64,000 bases of DNA, taken from the NCBI RefSeq assembly GCF_013391105.1, contig NZ_CP058335.1, positions 2,418,001-2,482,000 on the forward strand. The letters run 5' to 3'. Under the pieces are notes generated by a model. It saw only the letters and a list, made by a program, of their open reading frames with translations. It was not told the DNA's origin and ran no database searches. The position numbers and the translations under genes are program-made. Source of the stretch: Natronomonas salina (GTDB lineage Archaea; Halobacteriota; Halobacteria; Halobacteriales; Haloarculaceae). Below are positions 35,274 through 45,567 of the stretch, one piece after another. Numbering within the stretch: position 1 is the stretch's first letter; the number at the start of each line of letters is the position of its first letter.

Positions 35274-36419
35274 TCACTCGTCGGCGGCGTCCCGCTCGAT
35301 GTCGGCGGTCTCCATCTCGAAGTCCATCCCGCCGGCGCCGTTGCCGGCCGCGATGGAGTCGATGTCGTCCAGGCCGAGCAGTTCGCTGGTCTCCTCGTCG
35401 AAGCCGAGCGACTCCAGGGGCGGGCCGTCCCCGGCGGCCCCGTCGCTGCCGGTGAGGTGTCTCCCGTACCGCGAGAGCATCGAGGTGAGCTCCTGGGGCA
35501 GGACGTACGTCGTCGAGGGGCTGGTGCCGATCTCGGTCAGCGCGTCCATGCCGCGCTCGACGATGGCGCGCTCGCCCATCGACTCCGCGGACTTCGCCCG
35601 CAGCACCGTCGCGATGGCGTCGCCCTGCGCCTCGAGGATCTGGCTCTGCTTTTCCCCCTGCGCGCGGACGATGTCGGCCTGTTTGTCGCCCTCCGCGCGC
35701 TCGACGGCCGAGCGCCGCTCGCCCTGCGCCTCGAGGATCATCGCCCGGCGGCGGCGCTCCGCGGCGGTCTGCTGCTCCATCGCGCCGGTGACGGCGCCGG
35801 AGGGGGTGACCTCCCGCACCTCGACGGCCTCGACGCGGACGCCCCACTCGTCGGTCGGGCCCTCCAGTTCCTCGCGGATGCGCGCGTTGATCTTCTCGCG
35901 CTGGCTGAGCGTCTCGTCCAGTTCCATGTCGCCCAGCGCCGCCCGGAGCGTCGTCTGCGCGAGGTTCGATGTCGCGTTCCGGTAGTCCTCGACCTCGAGG
36001 AACGCCCGCTTCGCGTCCATCACCCGGACGTAGACGACGGCGTCGGCGATGACCGGCGAGTTGTCGCGGGTGATCGCCTCCTGCTGGGGCACGTCGAGCG
36101 TCTGGGTCCGGAGGTCGAAGGGGTAGGTCCGCGAGACGAACGGCGGGACGACGTGGAGCCCCGGCTCGAGGAGTTCGCGGAACTCGCCGAAGACCGTCAG
36201 TGCGCGCTTCTCGTAGGCCTCGACGATCTCGATGGAACTGACGACCGCCGCGACGGTGATCGCCAGCAGCGCCAGCCCCACGAGGAGCATCGGGTCGAAC
36301 TGGACGACCCCGGACCAGACCGCCAGCCCCACCGCTGCCGCCGCCAGCGCGGCGACCGTCAGGCTGGAGGTGACGCGGGCGCTCGCGCGCCCGAGCGACC
36401 GGGCGGCGCTTCGGGACAT
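35274..36419 (-). CDS. SPFH/Band 7 (stomatin-like) membrane protein
   Basis: 381 aa. Two adjacent N-terminal hydrophobic helices (about 18-36 and 43-63) are followed by the SPFH core (residues about 65-250: VEAYEKRALTVFGEFRELLE, ARIREELEGPTDEWGVRVEA) and by an Ala/Glu/Gln coiled coil with repeated EAQGERRSA, RAQGEKQSQ and EAQGDAIAT. The last ~70 residues are acidic. Stomatin relatives scaffold membrane microdomains and often bind proteases. No NfeD partner is adjacent. Confidence 0.92.
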   Translation of the reverse strand: MSRSAARSLGRASARVTSSLTVAALAAAAVGLAVWSGVVQFDPMLLVGLALLAITVAAVVSSIEIVEAYEKRALTVFGEFRELLEPGLHVVPPFVSRTYPFDLRTQTLDVPQQEAITRDNSPVIADAVVYVRVMDAKRAFLEVEDYRNATSNLAQTTLRAALGDMELDETLSQREKINARIREELEGPTDEWGVRVEAVEVREVTPSGAVTGAMEQQTAAERRRRAMILEAQGERRSAVERAEGDKQADIVRAQGEKQSQILEAQGDAIATVLRAKSAESMGERAIVERGMDALTEIGTSPSTTYVLPQELTSMLSRYGRHLTGSDGAAGDGPPLESLGFDEETSELLGLDDIDSIAAGNGAGGMDFEMETADIERDAADE

Positions 36420-36525
36420 ACCCCCGGTTTGGGCCCGTCCGCACTTGAACCCTGGCGCGCGAGCGCCGCGGTCTCTCGGGCCCGGGAGACCAGCACTGAA
36501 ATGGGTCGGCCCCGTCTGGGCAACT

Positions 36526-37053
36526 ATGACAGAGCAGCGACACCACGCCGACCGGGAGTCGCGGGCGGGCCCGCTCTCGTCGAGCCGCCGCCGGGTCGTC
36601 GCGGGTCTCGGCGCGGGCCTGGCCGTCGGGCTCGCCGGCTGTAGCGACTCTGCCCGCTCTCCCTCCTACGAGGAGCGGACGGTAGAGGGCGTCAACGGAA
36701 CCGCACGGAACGCCTCGGAGATGTCCGCAGCGGAGGCCGTCGCCCAGCAGCAGGTCGACCAGAACCTCTCGATGCTGGACGCGATCACCGTCGAGGACCA
36801 CGAGTTCGTCCTCGAGGACGGCTACCTGGGGTCGACCGTCCAGGGGACGCTCTCGAACACCGGCGACGACCGCCTCGAGTCCGTCGAGGTCCGAGTCCGC
36901 GTCTACGACGGCTCCGACCGTCAACTCGGCCGGTATGTCGCCAGCACCGGTGACCTCTCGTCGGGGTCGAGCTGGTCGTTCACGGTCGTCCTGCTCGAGT
37001 CGCCCGCGGACATCGCGGCCTACGACCTGGCCGCCCTCGGGATGACCGCCTGA
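36526..37053 (+). CDS. Tat-exported lipoprotein with FxLYD-like domain
   Basis: 175 aa. N-terminus has twin arginines (SSRRRVVAGLGAG) and a lipobox LAVGLAGC, so export by Tat and lipid anchoring at Cys is predicted. Residues 85-170 form a beta-sandwich typical of FxLYD proteins: GSTVQGTLSNTGDDRLESVE, then VRVYDGSDRQLG. Start ATG 36526. No neighbour suggests a substrate. Confidence 0.82.
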   Translation: MTEQRHHADRESRAGPLSSSRRRVVAGLGAGLAVGLAGCSDSARSPSYEERTVEGVNGTARNASEMSAAEAVAQQQVDQNLSMLDAITVEDHEFVLEDGYLGSTVQGTLSNTGDDRLESVEVRVRVYDGSDRQLGRYVASTGDLSSGSSWSFTVVLLESPADIAAYDLAALGMTA

Positions 37054-37064
37054 AGGCGGCTACC

Positions 37065-38795
37065 TCAGAGCGCGCGGTCGATGGCGTCGGCCGTCGACTC
37101 CCCGACGCCGTCGACGCTCGCCAGTTCGTCGCGGGAGGCCTTCCGGACGCCCTCGACGCTGCCGAACCGCCGGAGCAGGCGCTTGCGCAGCTCGGGGCCG
37201 ATCCCCGAGACGTCGTCCAGCGGCGTCGACACGGTGTCGCGGACGGTCTGGTGGTACTGGACGGCGAAGCGGTGGGCCTCGTCGCGGACGCGCTGCAGCA
37301 GGTGCAGCGCGGGGTCGTCGCCCTCCCAGTCGTAGACGCCGTCGTCCGTGACGACCAGCTCCTTCTCCTTGGCGAGCGCGATGGCGGGGACGTCCCAGCC
37401 GGTCTCCGCGAGCGCGTCGCGGGCGGCGCCGAGCTGCCCCTCGCCGCCGTCGATGAGCAGCAGGTCGGGGTCCGGGCGGTCGTCGCGGCCCTCCAGCGAC
37501 CGCAGCGCGCGCCACCGCACCAGCTCCCGCATGTTGCCGTAGTCGTCGTTGGTCTCGTCGAGCTTCTTCCGGCGGTAGCCGCGCTTCTCCGGGGAGCCGC
37601 CCGCGAAGGTGACGTCGCTGCCGACGACGGCCTTCCCCTGGGCGTGGCTGACGTCGAACCCCTCGATGCGCTCCGGGCGGTCGATGCCGAGCCGGCGGGC
37701 GAGCGCGGTCGCGTCGTCGGCCTCGCCCGCGGTCCGGCGGGCGTTCTTCAGCGCCAGGTCGACCAGCGTCGCCTCCCGACCGGCGCCGGGCACCCGGACG
37801 GCGACGCTCTCGGCCTCCAGCCACCGGTCGACGTCCGCGTCGCCGTGGCGCTCCGGCAGCAGCAGCGCGTCCGGCAGCCGCCGGTCGGCGTAGAACTGCG
37901 GGATGAAGGCGGCGAGGACAGCCGCCACGCGCTCCTCGCCCTCCGGCGCGTCGACGCGGTGGCGTTCCCGGTCGACGAGCTTGCCGTCCTCGCTGTGGAG
38001 CCGCGCGACCGTCGCCGAGTCGCCCTCGACGGCGACGCCGAGGACGTCGACGACCTCCTCCTCACGGTTGACGACCGCCTCACCGCCGCCCTCGTGGAAC
38101 GCCTCGACGGCGTCGAGCTTGTCCCGGGCCGCCGCGGCGCGCTCGAAGGCCTGCTCCTGGGCGGCCCGCTCCATCTCCCCGCGCAGCGGCTCGGCGAGGA
38201 CGCCCGTCTCCCCCTCGAGGAACCGGACCACCGACTCGGTGTCGGCGAGGTACTCCTCCGCGCCGATCTCCGCGGTGCAGGGCGCCGTGCACAGCCCCAT
38301 CTCGTAGTCGAGACACGGTCGGTCCCTGTTCGCGAACTTGTGGTCCGAGCAGCCGCGGATGCCGTACGTCTCCCGCAGTGCCTTGACGACGGTCTCGACG
38401 CGGCCCTTGTTCGTGAACGGGCCGAACACCGTCGCACCGTCCTCCGGGTCGCGGGTCACCTCGATCCGCGGGAACTCGTGGTCGGTCAGCTGGACCAGGG
38501 GGTAGGACTTGTCGTCCTTCAGCCGGACGTTGTACCGCGGCTGGTGGCGCTTGATGAGGTTGGCTTCGAGGAGGAGCGCCTGGGTCTCGGTGTCCGTGAC
38601 CGCGAAGTCGATCCGCTCGGCGGCGTCGACCATCCGGCGGATGCGCCGGCCCCGCGGGTCCGCGTACGACCGCACCCGGTCCCGGAGGTCGACGGCCTTC
38701 CCGACGTAGAGGACGTCGTCGCCCGCCTCGAAGTGGTAGACGCCCGGCTCTCGGGGCAGGTCGTTCGCGCGCTCCCGGACCGCCACCGCGTCCAT
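37065..38795 (-). CDS. uvrC: Excinuclease ABC subunit C
   Basis: 576 aa. N-terminal GIY-YIG nuclease ([20 protein letters not shown]), UVR helix pair near residues 195-235, RNase H-like C nuclease domain ([35 protein letters not shown]), and tandem HhH at the end ([20 protein letters not shown]). Makes both incisions in nucleotide excision repair with UvrAB. Haloarchaea retain the bacterial Uvr system. Stands alone here. Confidence 0.97.
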   Translation of the reverse strand: MDAVAVRERANDLPREPGVYHFEAGDDVLYVGKAVDLRDRVRSYADPRGRRIRRMVDAAERIDFAVTDTETQALLLEANLIKRHQPRYNVRLKDDKSYPLVQLTDHEFPRIEVTRDPEDGATVFGPFTNKGRVETVVKALRETYGIRGCSDHKFANRDRPCLDYEMGLCTAPCTAEIGAEEYLADTESVVRFLEGETGVLAEPLRGEMERAAQEQAFERAAAARDKLDAVEAFHEGGGEAVVNREEEVVDVLGVAVEGDSATVARLHSEDGKLVDRERHRVDAPEGEERVAAVLAAFIPQFYADRRLPDALLLPERHGDADVDRWLEAESVAVRVPGAGREATLVDLALKNARRTAGEADDATALARRLGIDRPERIEGFDVSHAQGKAVVGSDVTFAGGSPEKRGYRRKKLDETNDDYGNMRELVRWRALRSLEGRDDRPDPDLLLIDGGEGQLGAARDALAETGWDVPAIALAKEKELVVTDDGVYDWEGDDPALHLLQRVRDEAHRFAVQYHQTVRDTVSTPLDDVSGIGPELRKRLLRRFGSVEGVRKASRDELASVDGVGESTADAIDRAL

Positions 38796-38958
38796 GTGTT
38801 GTCGGTTAGTGGTGGCGGAACCGTATCAGCGTGACGCGTCGGGTCGCCCTTGCCTGGTTTGGGCTCGCCGACCGTGCGCTCCCGCCGAACATCTCGGAGG
38901 CCGGCGGGGCTCCCGGGAGCGGCACGTACAAACGACCGGCGGACCAACCGCACACTCG

Positions 38959-39222
38959 ATGACCGACACCGAGCGGCTGTGGATGGTCGAGCGCACCTAC
39001 ACGGACCGGGACCTCGTCGTCCTCATCTACGCGACGCCGGACGGAAAGCAGCAGCTCCGCAAGGAGCTCGCCTCGACGATGCTCCAGCGGACGACGATCA
39101 CGGCGGCCGTCGACGCGGACCCGGAGGACCTCGAACCGGTCGCCGACGAGGAGACGCGGGAGCGTTACGCCACCGAAGTCGAGCGCGTCCGCGAGGACCA
39201 CGAGCCGGACGACCCGATCTGA
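38959..39222 (+). CDS. Small haloarchaeal protein of unknown function
   Basis: 87 aa, acidic, no cysteine. Contains LWMVERTYTDRDLVVLIYAT and a helix KQQLRKELASTMLQR, suggesting a small alpha/beta fold. ATG 38959 chosen because upstream in-frame sequence is Arg/Pro-rich. It precedes the ABC exporter by 90 bp; a link is not evident. Confidence 0.7.
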   Translation: MTDTERLWMVERTYTDRDLVVLIYATPDGKQQLRKELASTMLQRTTITAAVDADPEDLEPVADEETRERYATEVERVREDHEPDDPI

Positions 39223-39312
39223 GGCGGCGGCGCCCCGTTTTGGAAATGATTAACACACGTCAGGCGGGCCCTAAAGGCCTATAGGTCCGGGCTTTGAACC
39301 GCCGACAGAATC

Positions 39313-40221
39313 ATGGCCGCCATCGAGCTGGACGGCGTACGGAAGTCCTTCGGCGACGTGCGCGCGTTGCGCGGCGTCGACCTGGAGGTCGAGGAGGGCG
39401 AGATCTTCGGCTTCCTCGGGCCGAACGGCGCCGGCAAGTCCACGACGATCAACATCATCCTCGACTTCGTCCGGCCGGACGGCGGGTCGGCCCGCGTGCT
39501 CGGCCGCGACGTCCGCGAGGAGAGCGTCCCCGTCCGGGAGCGCACCGGCGTGCTGCCGGAGGGGTACGACCTCTACGACCGGCTGACCGCCCGCGAGCAC
39601 CTCGAGTTCGCCATCGACTCGAAGGAGGCCGACGACGACCCCTACCCCCTGCTCGAGCGCGTCGGGCTGGCGGACGCGGCCGACCGGAAGGCCGGCGGCT
39701 TCTCCACGGGGATGCAGCAGCGGCTCACGCTGGCGATGGCGCTGGTCGGCGACCCCGACCTGCTCATCCTCGACGAGCCGTCATCGGGGCTGGACCCCAA
39801 CGGCGCCCGGCAACTCCGGACCATCGTCGAGGAGGAGGCCGCCAACGGCACGACCGTCTTCTTCTCGAGTCACATCCTCGGGCAGGTCGAGGCGGTCTGC
39901 GACCGCGTCGGCATCATCCGCGAGGGCGAGGTCGTCGCCGTCGACAGCATCGCGGGGCTCCGCGAGAACGTCGCCGGCGGCTCGACGCTCGTCGTCGATG
40001 TCGACCGGGTACCGGACGACGCGGTCTCGCGGCTCGAGGGCCTCGACGGCGTCTCCGAGGTGACCGTCCAGGGGACGACCCTCCGGGTGGCCTGCGCCGA
40101 CGAGGCGAAGATGGACGTCGTCGGCGAACTGGAGGCGGCGGGCGCGACCGTCTCCGACTTCTCGACCGAGGAGGCGCCCCTGGAGGACCTCTTCGCGGCC
40201 TACACGGAGGGCGACGCATGA
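39313..40221 (+). CDS. ABC exporter ATP-binding protein
   Basis: 302 aa. Walker A GPNGAGKST (residues 38-46), signature FSTGMQQRL, Walker B DLLILDEPSSGLDP and the switch His in FFSSH are all present. The C-terminal ~80 residues form the extension domain of ABC-2 type ATPases. ATGA overlap with the permease gene indicates a two-component exporter. Confidence 0.95.
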   Translation: MAAIELDGVRKSFGDVRALRGVDLEVEEGEIFGFLGPNGAGKSTTINIILDFVRPDGGSARVLGRDVREESVPVRERTGVLPEGYDLYDRLTAREHLEFAIDSKEADDDPYPLLERVGLADAADRKAGGFSTGMQQRLTLAMALVGDPDLLILDEPSSGLDPNGARQLRTIVEEEAANGTTVFFSSHILGQVEAVCDRVGIIREGEVVAVDSIAGLRENVAGGSTLVVDVDRVPDDAVSRLEGLDGVSEVTVQGTTLRVACADEAKMDVVGELEAAGATVSDFSTEEAPLEDLFAAYTEGDA

Positions 40222-41081
40222 GCGTGCTCGCCGTCGCCGAGAAGGACTTCCGCGACGCCATCCGCTCGCGGCTGCTCATCGCACTGACGACGCTGTTCGT
40301 GCTGTTCGCCGCGCTCGCCTCCTACGTCGTCTCGGAGATCGAGCCGCCCCAGCAGGCGACGATCACCGGCGAGATGACGACGGCCCTGCTGATCAGCGGC
40401 CTCGTCCGGGCGACGGCCGTGTTCATCCCCATCGTCGCCATCGCGGCCGCCTATCGCTCGCTGGCGGGGGAACGACAGAGCGGAAGCCTGAAGCTGCTGC
40501 TGTCGCTGCCGAACAGCCGCGAGGACGTCGTCGCCGGGAAGTTCCTCGGCCGCGCCGCGGTCGTCTCCGTCGCGCTGCTGATCGGCTTCTCCATCGGGCT
40601 CGTGGTCACCGCGGCGCTGGCCGACGGCTTCGCACCGGTGGAGTACCTGGCGTTCGTGCTGATCTCGCTGCTGTTCGCGTTCGTCTTCGTCGCCATCGCG
40701 GTCGGCATCTCCGCGTTCACCTCCTCCACGTCCCGGGCCGCCTACGGTTCGTTCGGCCTGTTCGTCGTCTTCCAGTTCCTGTGGGGCATCCTCGGCCGGG
40801 GCATCGTCTACGTCGCGAACGGCTTCTCCTACGAGGGTATCCAGCAGGGCGACAGCCTCTACCAACTCTACCAGTTCATCCAGATCCTCAGCCCCACCAC
40901 CGCCTACCAGCAGGGGACGAACTGGACGATCCGGCTCATGGCCGACGACCAGAGCCTGGACCAGGCGGTCTCCGAGTTGCCCTTCTACGTCCAGGACTGG
41001 TTCGGCTTCGTCGTGCTGGCGCTGTGGATCGTCGTTCCGCTGGCGATCGGCTACCTCCGGTTCGAGTCCGCCGACCTCTGA
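40218..41081 (+). CDS. ABC-2 type permease
   Basis: 287 aa with six predicted membrane helices (about 19-40, 55-80, 105-130, 140-170, 178-200, 262-283). LAGERQSGSLKLLLSLPNSR and EDVVAGKFLGRA are the coupling segments of NosY-like permeases. Partner of the preceding ATPase. Substrate unknown. Confidence 0.92.
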   Translation: MSVLAVAEKDFRDAIRSRLLIALTTLFVLFAALASYVVSEIEPPQQATITGEMTTALLISGLVRATAVFIPIVAIAAAYRSLAGERQSGSLKLLLSLPNSREDVVAGKFLGRAAVVSVALLIGFSIGLVVTAALADGFAPVEYLAFVLISLLFAFVFVAIAVGISAFTSSTSRAAYGSFGLFVVFQFLWGILGRGIVYVANGFSYEGIQQGDSLYQLYQFIQILSPTTAYQQGTNWTIRLMADDQSLDQAVSELPFYVQDWFGFVVLALWIVVPLAIGYLRFESADL

Positions 41082-41134
41082 GGCCGACCCCCCGGGAATC
41101 CTTTTTGCGTCCGCGGCCCCTCGTCACCGACACG

Positions 41135-41560
41135 ATGTCCCGGAACCCCTTCGACGAGATCGAGCGCATGTTCGACCGGATGAGCAGCCAGTTCGACCCC
41201 ACTGAGGGCGGCGCCCTGGGCGGCCCCCTCGGCGGCTCGGTCGCCGTCGACGTCGAGGACGCCGGCGACGAGTACGTCGTCACGGCGGACCTCCCGGGGT
41301 ACGACCGCGAGGACATCGACGTCCAGCTCGCCGGCGAGCGGCTCACCGTCTCCGCCGACCACACCGACGCCACCACGGCCGAGGAGGACGACGGCCGCTA
41401 CGTCCGCAAGGAGCGCCGCCAGCAGTCGGTCAGCCGGACGATCCGGCTCCCGGAGGCCGTCGACGAGTCCGGCACCGAGGCGGAGTACAACAACGGCGTC
41501 CTCACGGTGACCCTCCCGAAGGTCGGCGTCGACGACGGCCACGACATCCCGATCAACTGA
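41135..41560 (+). CDS. Hsp20/alpha-crystallin small heat-shock protein
   Basis: 141 aa. Alpha-crystallin domain residues 33-130: VDVEDAGDEYVVTADLPGYD, IDVQLAGERLTVSADH, and YNNGVLTVTLPK (the G-V-L hallmark). N-terminus MSRNPFDEIERMF is typical of haloarchaeal members, with a C-terminal IPI in place of the IxI motif. Upstream TCCTTTTTG is a possible promoter. Confidence 0.95.
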   Translation: MSRNPFDEIERMFDRMSSQFDPTEGGALGGPLGGSVAVDVEDAGDEYVVTADLPGYDREDIDVQLAGERLTVSADHTDATTAEEDDGRYVRKERRQQSVSRTIRLPEAVDESGTEAEYNNGVLTVTLPKVGVDDGHDIPIN

Positions 41561-41875
41561 CCGGCCGGCCGAGATCGAGCCCCCGCTTTCCCCACCGATT
41601 CGAACCCCGTATCGAACCGTCGGCCGGCCGTCGAACGACCGTCTGACGACGGCCTCACAGCGCCGCCCGCTGCCGATTTCACTTTCAGTATGCATGGGCG
41701 GGTTTTATGTTCCTCCCCTCCCCCGAATCAGTTGCACACGCTCCTTCCCCTTTGGTCGCTACACTCCGAGCGGCGGTGCTCCCCCGGGCGAGGTCGACCG
41801 CACACCGACCGTTCCCGTCCGCCGGCGGACCCGCCGCCCGGAAGGCCTACCACCCAGCCCCGACTAGGCGGGGGT
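41561..41875. other. 315-bp gap between Hsp20 and ilvA genes
   Basis: No gene is supported. The in-frame codons upstream of ilvA from 41690 encode a Pro/Arg/Ser-rich stretch unlike coding sequence. A TATA-like GGTTTTATG at 41701-41709 would, if used, give ilvA a leader of roughly 140 nt, which is long for a haloarchaeon. The leader is pyrimidine-rich and shows no clear terminator or uORF. Confidence 0.4.
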
Positions 41876-43084
41876 ATGCTCGAACTCGCGGACGTGACGG
41901 CGGCCCGCGACCGCGTCGCTGAGACGGCGCGGGAGACGCCGCTCGAGTACTCCAACACCTTCTCGAAGTACACCGGCGCCGACGTGCGCCTGAAGCTGGA
42001 GAACTTCCAGCGCACCGGCTCGTTCAAGATCCGGGGCGCCACCAACATGATCGCCCAGCTCGACGACGCCGAGCGCGAGGCCGGGGTCGTCACCGCCAGC
42101 GCCGGCAACCACGCCCAGGGCGTCGCCCTCGCGGCCACCCGGGCGGGCGTCGACTCGACCATCGTCATGCCCGAGTACGCGCCCATCTCAAAGATCAACG
42201 CGACCGAGGAGTACGGCGCCGAGGTCGTCCTCCACGGCACCGACTACGCCGACGCCGCCGACCGCGCCCACGAGATCGAACGCGAGGAGGACCGCACCTA
42301 CGTCCACGCCTTCGACGACCCCGCGGTGATGGCCGGCCAGGGCACCATCGGCCTCGAGATCGCCGAGCAGTGCCCGGACGTCGACACGGTCGTCGTCTCC
42401 ATCGGCGGCGGGGGCCTCATCGCCGGCGTCGCGACCGCGCTGAAGGCCGCCACCGACGCGCGCGTGATCGGCGTGCAGGCCGAGGGCGCCTCCAGCGTCG
42501 CCGAGTCCCTGCAGAAAGGCGAGCGCGTCGAGCGGGAGTCCGTCGACACCATCGCCGACGGCATCGCGACCCGGACGGTCGGCGAGCACACCTTCGACGT
42601 CATCGAGGAGCGCGTCGACGAGGTCGTCACGGTCTCCGACCCCGAGATCGCCGACGCGCTGACGTCGCTGCTGGAGCGGACGAAGGTGCTCGTCGAGGGC
42701 GCCGGCGCCGTCCCCGTCGCGGCCGTCCTCGAGGAGCGCTTCGACTACGAGGACGGCGAGACCGTCGTCCCGGTGCTCTCCGGCGGCAACATCGACCTCA
42801 ACGTCCTCACCACCGTCGTCACCCGCGGGCTCGTCGAGCGCGGCCGCTTCCTGCGGATCAGGACCGTCCTCAAGGACCGCCCCGGCGCGCTGGTCGACCT
42901 CGCCGAACTGCTCGCCGACAACCGGACCAACATCCACGCCATCGAGCACGACCGCGCCTCCAAGGACATCGCGATGAACGCCGCCGAGGTCGAACTCGAC
43001 CTCGAGACCCGCGGCCCCGAGCACGTCCTCGACCTGCTCGAGACCCTGGAGGCCGCCGGCTACGAGGTCGAGGTGCTCTCCTAG
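41876..43084 (+). CDS. ilvA: Threonine ammonia-lyase (threonine deaminase)
   Basis: 402 aa. PLP enzyme producing 2-oxobutanoate for isoleucine synthesis. Lys in FQRTGSFKIRGATN forms the Schiff base, SIGGGGLIAGVATALK is the phosphate loop, and residues about 325-402 form one ACT domain (LKDRPGALVDLAELLADNRT), the short biodegradative/archaeal layout. ATG 41876. Its end overlaps the convergent BrkB-like gene by 4 bp. Confidence 0.95.
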   Translation: MLELADVTAARDRVAETARETPLEYSNTFSKYTGADVRLKLENFQRTGSFKIRGATNMIAQLDDAEREAGVVTASAGNHAQGVALAATRAGVDSTIVMPEYAPISKINATEEYGAEVVLHGTDYADAADRAHEIEREEDRTYVHAFDDPAVMAGQGTIGLEIAEQCPDVDTVVVSIGGGGLIAGVATALKAATDARVIGVQAEGASSVAESLQKGERVERESVDTIADGIATRTVGEHTFDVIEERVDEVVTVSDPEIADALTSLLERTKVLVEGAGAVPVAAVLEERFDYEDGETVVPVLSGGNIDLNVLTTVVTRGLVERGRFLRIRTVLKDRPGALVDLAELLADNRTNIHAIEHDRASKDIAMNAAEVELDLETRGPEHVLDLLETLEAAGYEVEVLS

Positions 43085-43872
43085 TCGCCGGCGGCCCCCG
43101 ACGCTTCGCGAAACTCGGCGACCGTGGCGTTGACGACGACGCCCAGCATGAGCGCGGCGGCGGCGATGTAGAGGCTCGTGAAGATGAGGATGATGCCGCT
43201 GAGGATGCCATAGAGGGCGTACTGTCCGGCGTTGGAGGCGTAGAAGACGACGCCGGTCACGAGGGACGTCCACCCGAGCGCCGCGGTGATCGCGCCCGGC
43301 AGCGCCGAGACCAGATCCGTCACGACCTGCGAGGAGACGAAGTACAGCGGGAGGAACGCGAGGGTGAGCGTCACCAGGAGCACGCCCGGCGCCAGCCACG
43401 TGACGAACGGCACCGTGGAGCGGGCTGCCACGAACCCCTCCGTGAACACCACGGACCCGACGGCCAGGCAGAGCGACGCGAAGATGCCGGCGGCGTCGCG
43501 GAGCTGTTCACCCCAGGTCCGGCCGTCGAGCCCTTCGACCCGCTCGACGATGGTCTGGAAGGCGACGGTCATGTTGGCGCCGCTCCAGGCGAAGACGCCG
43601 ATGGCGAACAGGGTCGCGCCCGCCCGGCCCGAGGCGACCGCCAGCGACTCGTAGACCAGCAGCTGGGCCTCCGGCGCCAGGAGCTGCGGCAGCGACCGGT
43701 CGAGCCGGACGACGGCGGCCCGGTCGAGGAGCCCGACAGCCAGCACGAGCAGCGGGAGGAACGCGACGAACCCGTAGTAGGCGAAGGCGGCCGCCGGATA
43801 CTTGACGTCGTGCTCTTCGGCCGACCGGAAGACGGCCACCGCGAACTCGACGACGTCCTCCCGACTCGGCAT
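43081..43872 (-). CDS. YihY/BrkB-family membrane protein
   Basis: 263 aa with six predicted membrane helices. YPAAAFAYYGFVAFLPLLVL opens the first helix as in YihY (formerly RNase BN). The second region FAIGVFAWSGANMTVAFQTI and C-terminal YALYGILSGIILIFTSLYI match family topology. Possibly a transporter or envelope protein; activity not defined. ATG 43872 preferred to a start 16 codons upstream. Confidence 0.9.
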   Translation of the reverse strand: MPSREDVVEFAVAVFRSAEEHDVKYPAAAFAYYGFVAFLPLLVLAVGLLDRAAVVRLDRSLPQLLAPEAQLLVYESLAVASGRAGATLFAIGVFAWSGANMTVAFQTIVERVEGLDGRTWGEQLRDAAGIFASLCLAVGSVVFTEGFVAARSTVPFVTWLAPGVLLVTLTLAFLPLYFVSSQVVTDLVSALPGAITAALGWTSLVTGVVFYASNAGQYALYGILSGIILIFTSLYIAAAALMLGVVVNATVAEFREASGAAGD

Positions 43873-43909
43873 ACGCCAACTAGCGGGAGCGGACGTAAAA
43901 CGGCAGCCG

Positions 43910-45427
43910 TCAGGCCCCATCGTCGCCCAGCCAGTCGACGAACGTCCCCTCGACCAGCGTCTCGGACTGCTCGTCGATGTACTCGGACTGCATCCCCCAG
44001 ATGGCCTGGGCGAACGGCTCGCCGCGGTCGACGGCCCGCCGGACGCGGCCGTGCTTCCAGCTGGCGGGCGTGACGCCGCGGTCGACGCGCTCGCGGAGCG
44101 GCTGGATGTAGCGGTTGGCCTCCTCGGCGTCCATCCCGCGGAGCTCGAGGCCGTCGCGGGCGAGCTCGAACAGCTCGGCGTACAGCTCCTCGGTGTCGGT
44201 CGTCTCGGTGGCGTCGGCGGTGACCCACCGCAGGTCGGCGTCGAGGCCCTCCCGGACCGCCGCGTAGAAGTTCTCGCGGGCGACCGCCCAGGACTGGTCG
44301 TAGACGGGGTGTTCCCGCCGCGGGAGGCTCTCGAGCAGCCCGGCGAACACTGCCTGCAGCGCGACGGTGTCGCGGACGGTCGGCTGGGCCGGCAGCGGCC
44401 GGAACTCGATGCGCGCGTTGGCGCCCTTGCGTGTCCGACCCCCGAAGACCGGGCGCACCCACCGCCAGAAGCTCCCGTGCTTGTGCCGGAAGTGCGCGAA
44501 CTCGTCGTCGAAGCGGTCGCCGGTCTCGACGGTCGCGGGCACGACCGTCTCGTCGGTCGCGATCCGCTCGAGGGCGTCGTCGATGTCCTCGAGGTCCCGC
44601 GGGAACGTCACCTTCTCGTCGTCGCTGGGGTTGAGCACCGACTCGAAGATGGGCACGCGGTTCTCCATCCACCCCTCCGAGAGGATCGTCTCGGGGTCGG
44701 CGTGGTAGAGGTCCGGCGGGAAGAACGGCGAGTTCACGGAGACGGCCAGCAGCGGCCCCGCGATGCGCAGCGCGTACCGGAAGTTCTCCGGGAGGTCGTG
44801 GGCGTGGGCCATCTGGTAGTGCGGCTGGATAGAGGTGATGAGACTCTCCGGCATCACCGTGTCCGCCGACAGCGAGACGTGCGGGGCGTCCAGCTGCAGC
44901 TCGGCGGCGTAGTCGGTGTTGGCCATCGCGTGGTACCGGACGGCCGCCGACATGTTCGTCGCGAGGCGGACGCCCTCTTCCTCGACGCTGTCGGTGAGGT
45001 AGCCGGTGGCCGTCTCGCCGACCGGCGGCACCGTCCAGAGGCCGTCGCTCACGAGGGCCATCCCCTCGCGGGCGACCTCGTTCTGGGCGGCGTCGAGCTT
45101 CGCCTGCACCTCGGCCTCCTGGGCGCGCAGGCCGTACTTCGAGAGGGGCTGCGGCGCCGTCGACAGCTCCGCGTTGTGGAGCCCCAGCTCCTTCTCGAAG
45201 CCGATGTACTCGAGCAGGCGCCGGGGGACGCGCATCAGCGCGTCGGTCTCGGCGTCGACGGCGTAGAACTCGTACTCCAGGCCGACGATGGCCTGCGGGT
45301 TGTCGAAGGTGCCCGCCTCGATCTCCTCGCGCAGCACCTCCACCTCTGCCTCGACCCGCGACGCGAACTCCTCGCCGTCGGCTTCCAGGGCCTCCTTCAC
45401 CTGCGCCGCGAGCTCTGAAGCGGACAT
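43910..45427 (-). CDS. GCS2-family carboxylate-amine ligase (glutamate-cysteine ligase-like)
   Basis: 505 aa. Recognisable GCS2 blocks: GLEYEFYAVDAETDALMRVP near residue 49 (metal-binding Glu pair), LHNAELSTAPQPLS, DAPHVSLSADTVM, and ARIEFRPLPAQPTVRDTVAL. Haloarchaea use gamma-glutamylcysteine as thiol, and the family makes it, but this protein is longer than the ~360-aa GshA and could use another amine. No adjacent thiol genes. Confidence 0.8.
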   Translation of the reverse strand: MSASELAAQVKEALEADGEEFASRVEAEVEVLREEIEAGTFDNPQAIVGLEYEFYAVDAETDALMRVPRRLLEYIGFEKELGLHNAELSTAPQPLSKYGLRAQEAEVQAKLDAAQNEVAREGMALVSDGLWTVPPVGETATGYLTDSVEEEGVRLATNMSAAVRYHAMANTDYAAELQLDAPHVSLSADTVMPESLITSIQPHYQMAHAHDLPENFRYALRIAGPLLAVSVNSPFFPPDLYHADPETILSEGWMENRVPIFESVLNPSDDEKVTFPRDLEDIDDALERIATDETVVPATVETGDRFDDEFAHFRHKHGSFWRWVRPVFGGRTRKGANARIEFRPLPAQPTVRDTVALQAVFAGLLESLPRREHPVYDQSWAVARENFYAAVREGLDADLRWVTADATETTDTEELYAELFELARDGLELRGMDAEEANRYIQPLRERVDRGVTPASWKHGRVRRAVDRGEPFAQAIWGMQSEYIDEQSETLVEGTFVDWLGDDGA

Positions 45428-45567
45428 GTGTCCCCCTCCGTCGGGGAACGGTTTGAAACGTGGGGCTCCGGCCGCGTCGGCGTGCCGGGACGGCGCCGTC
45501 GCTCCGGAGGCGAGACGCGAGAGAAAAGGGAAGAACTAGTGGGGAACTCTGAGGGAGTCGCCGCCGT

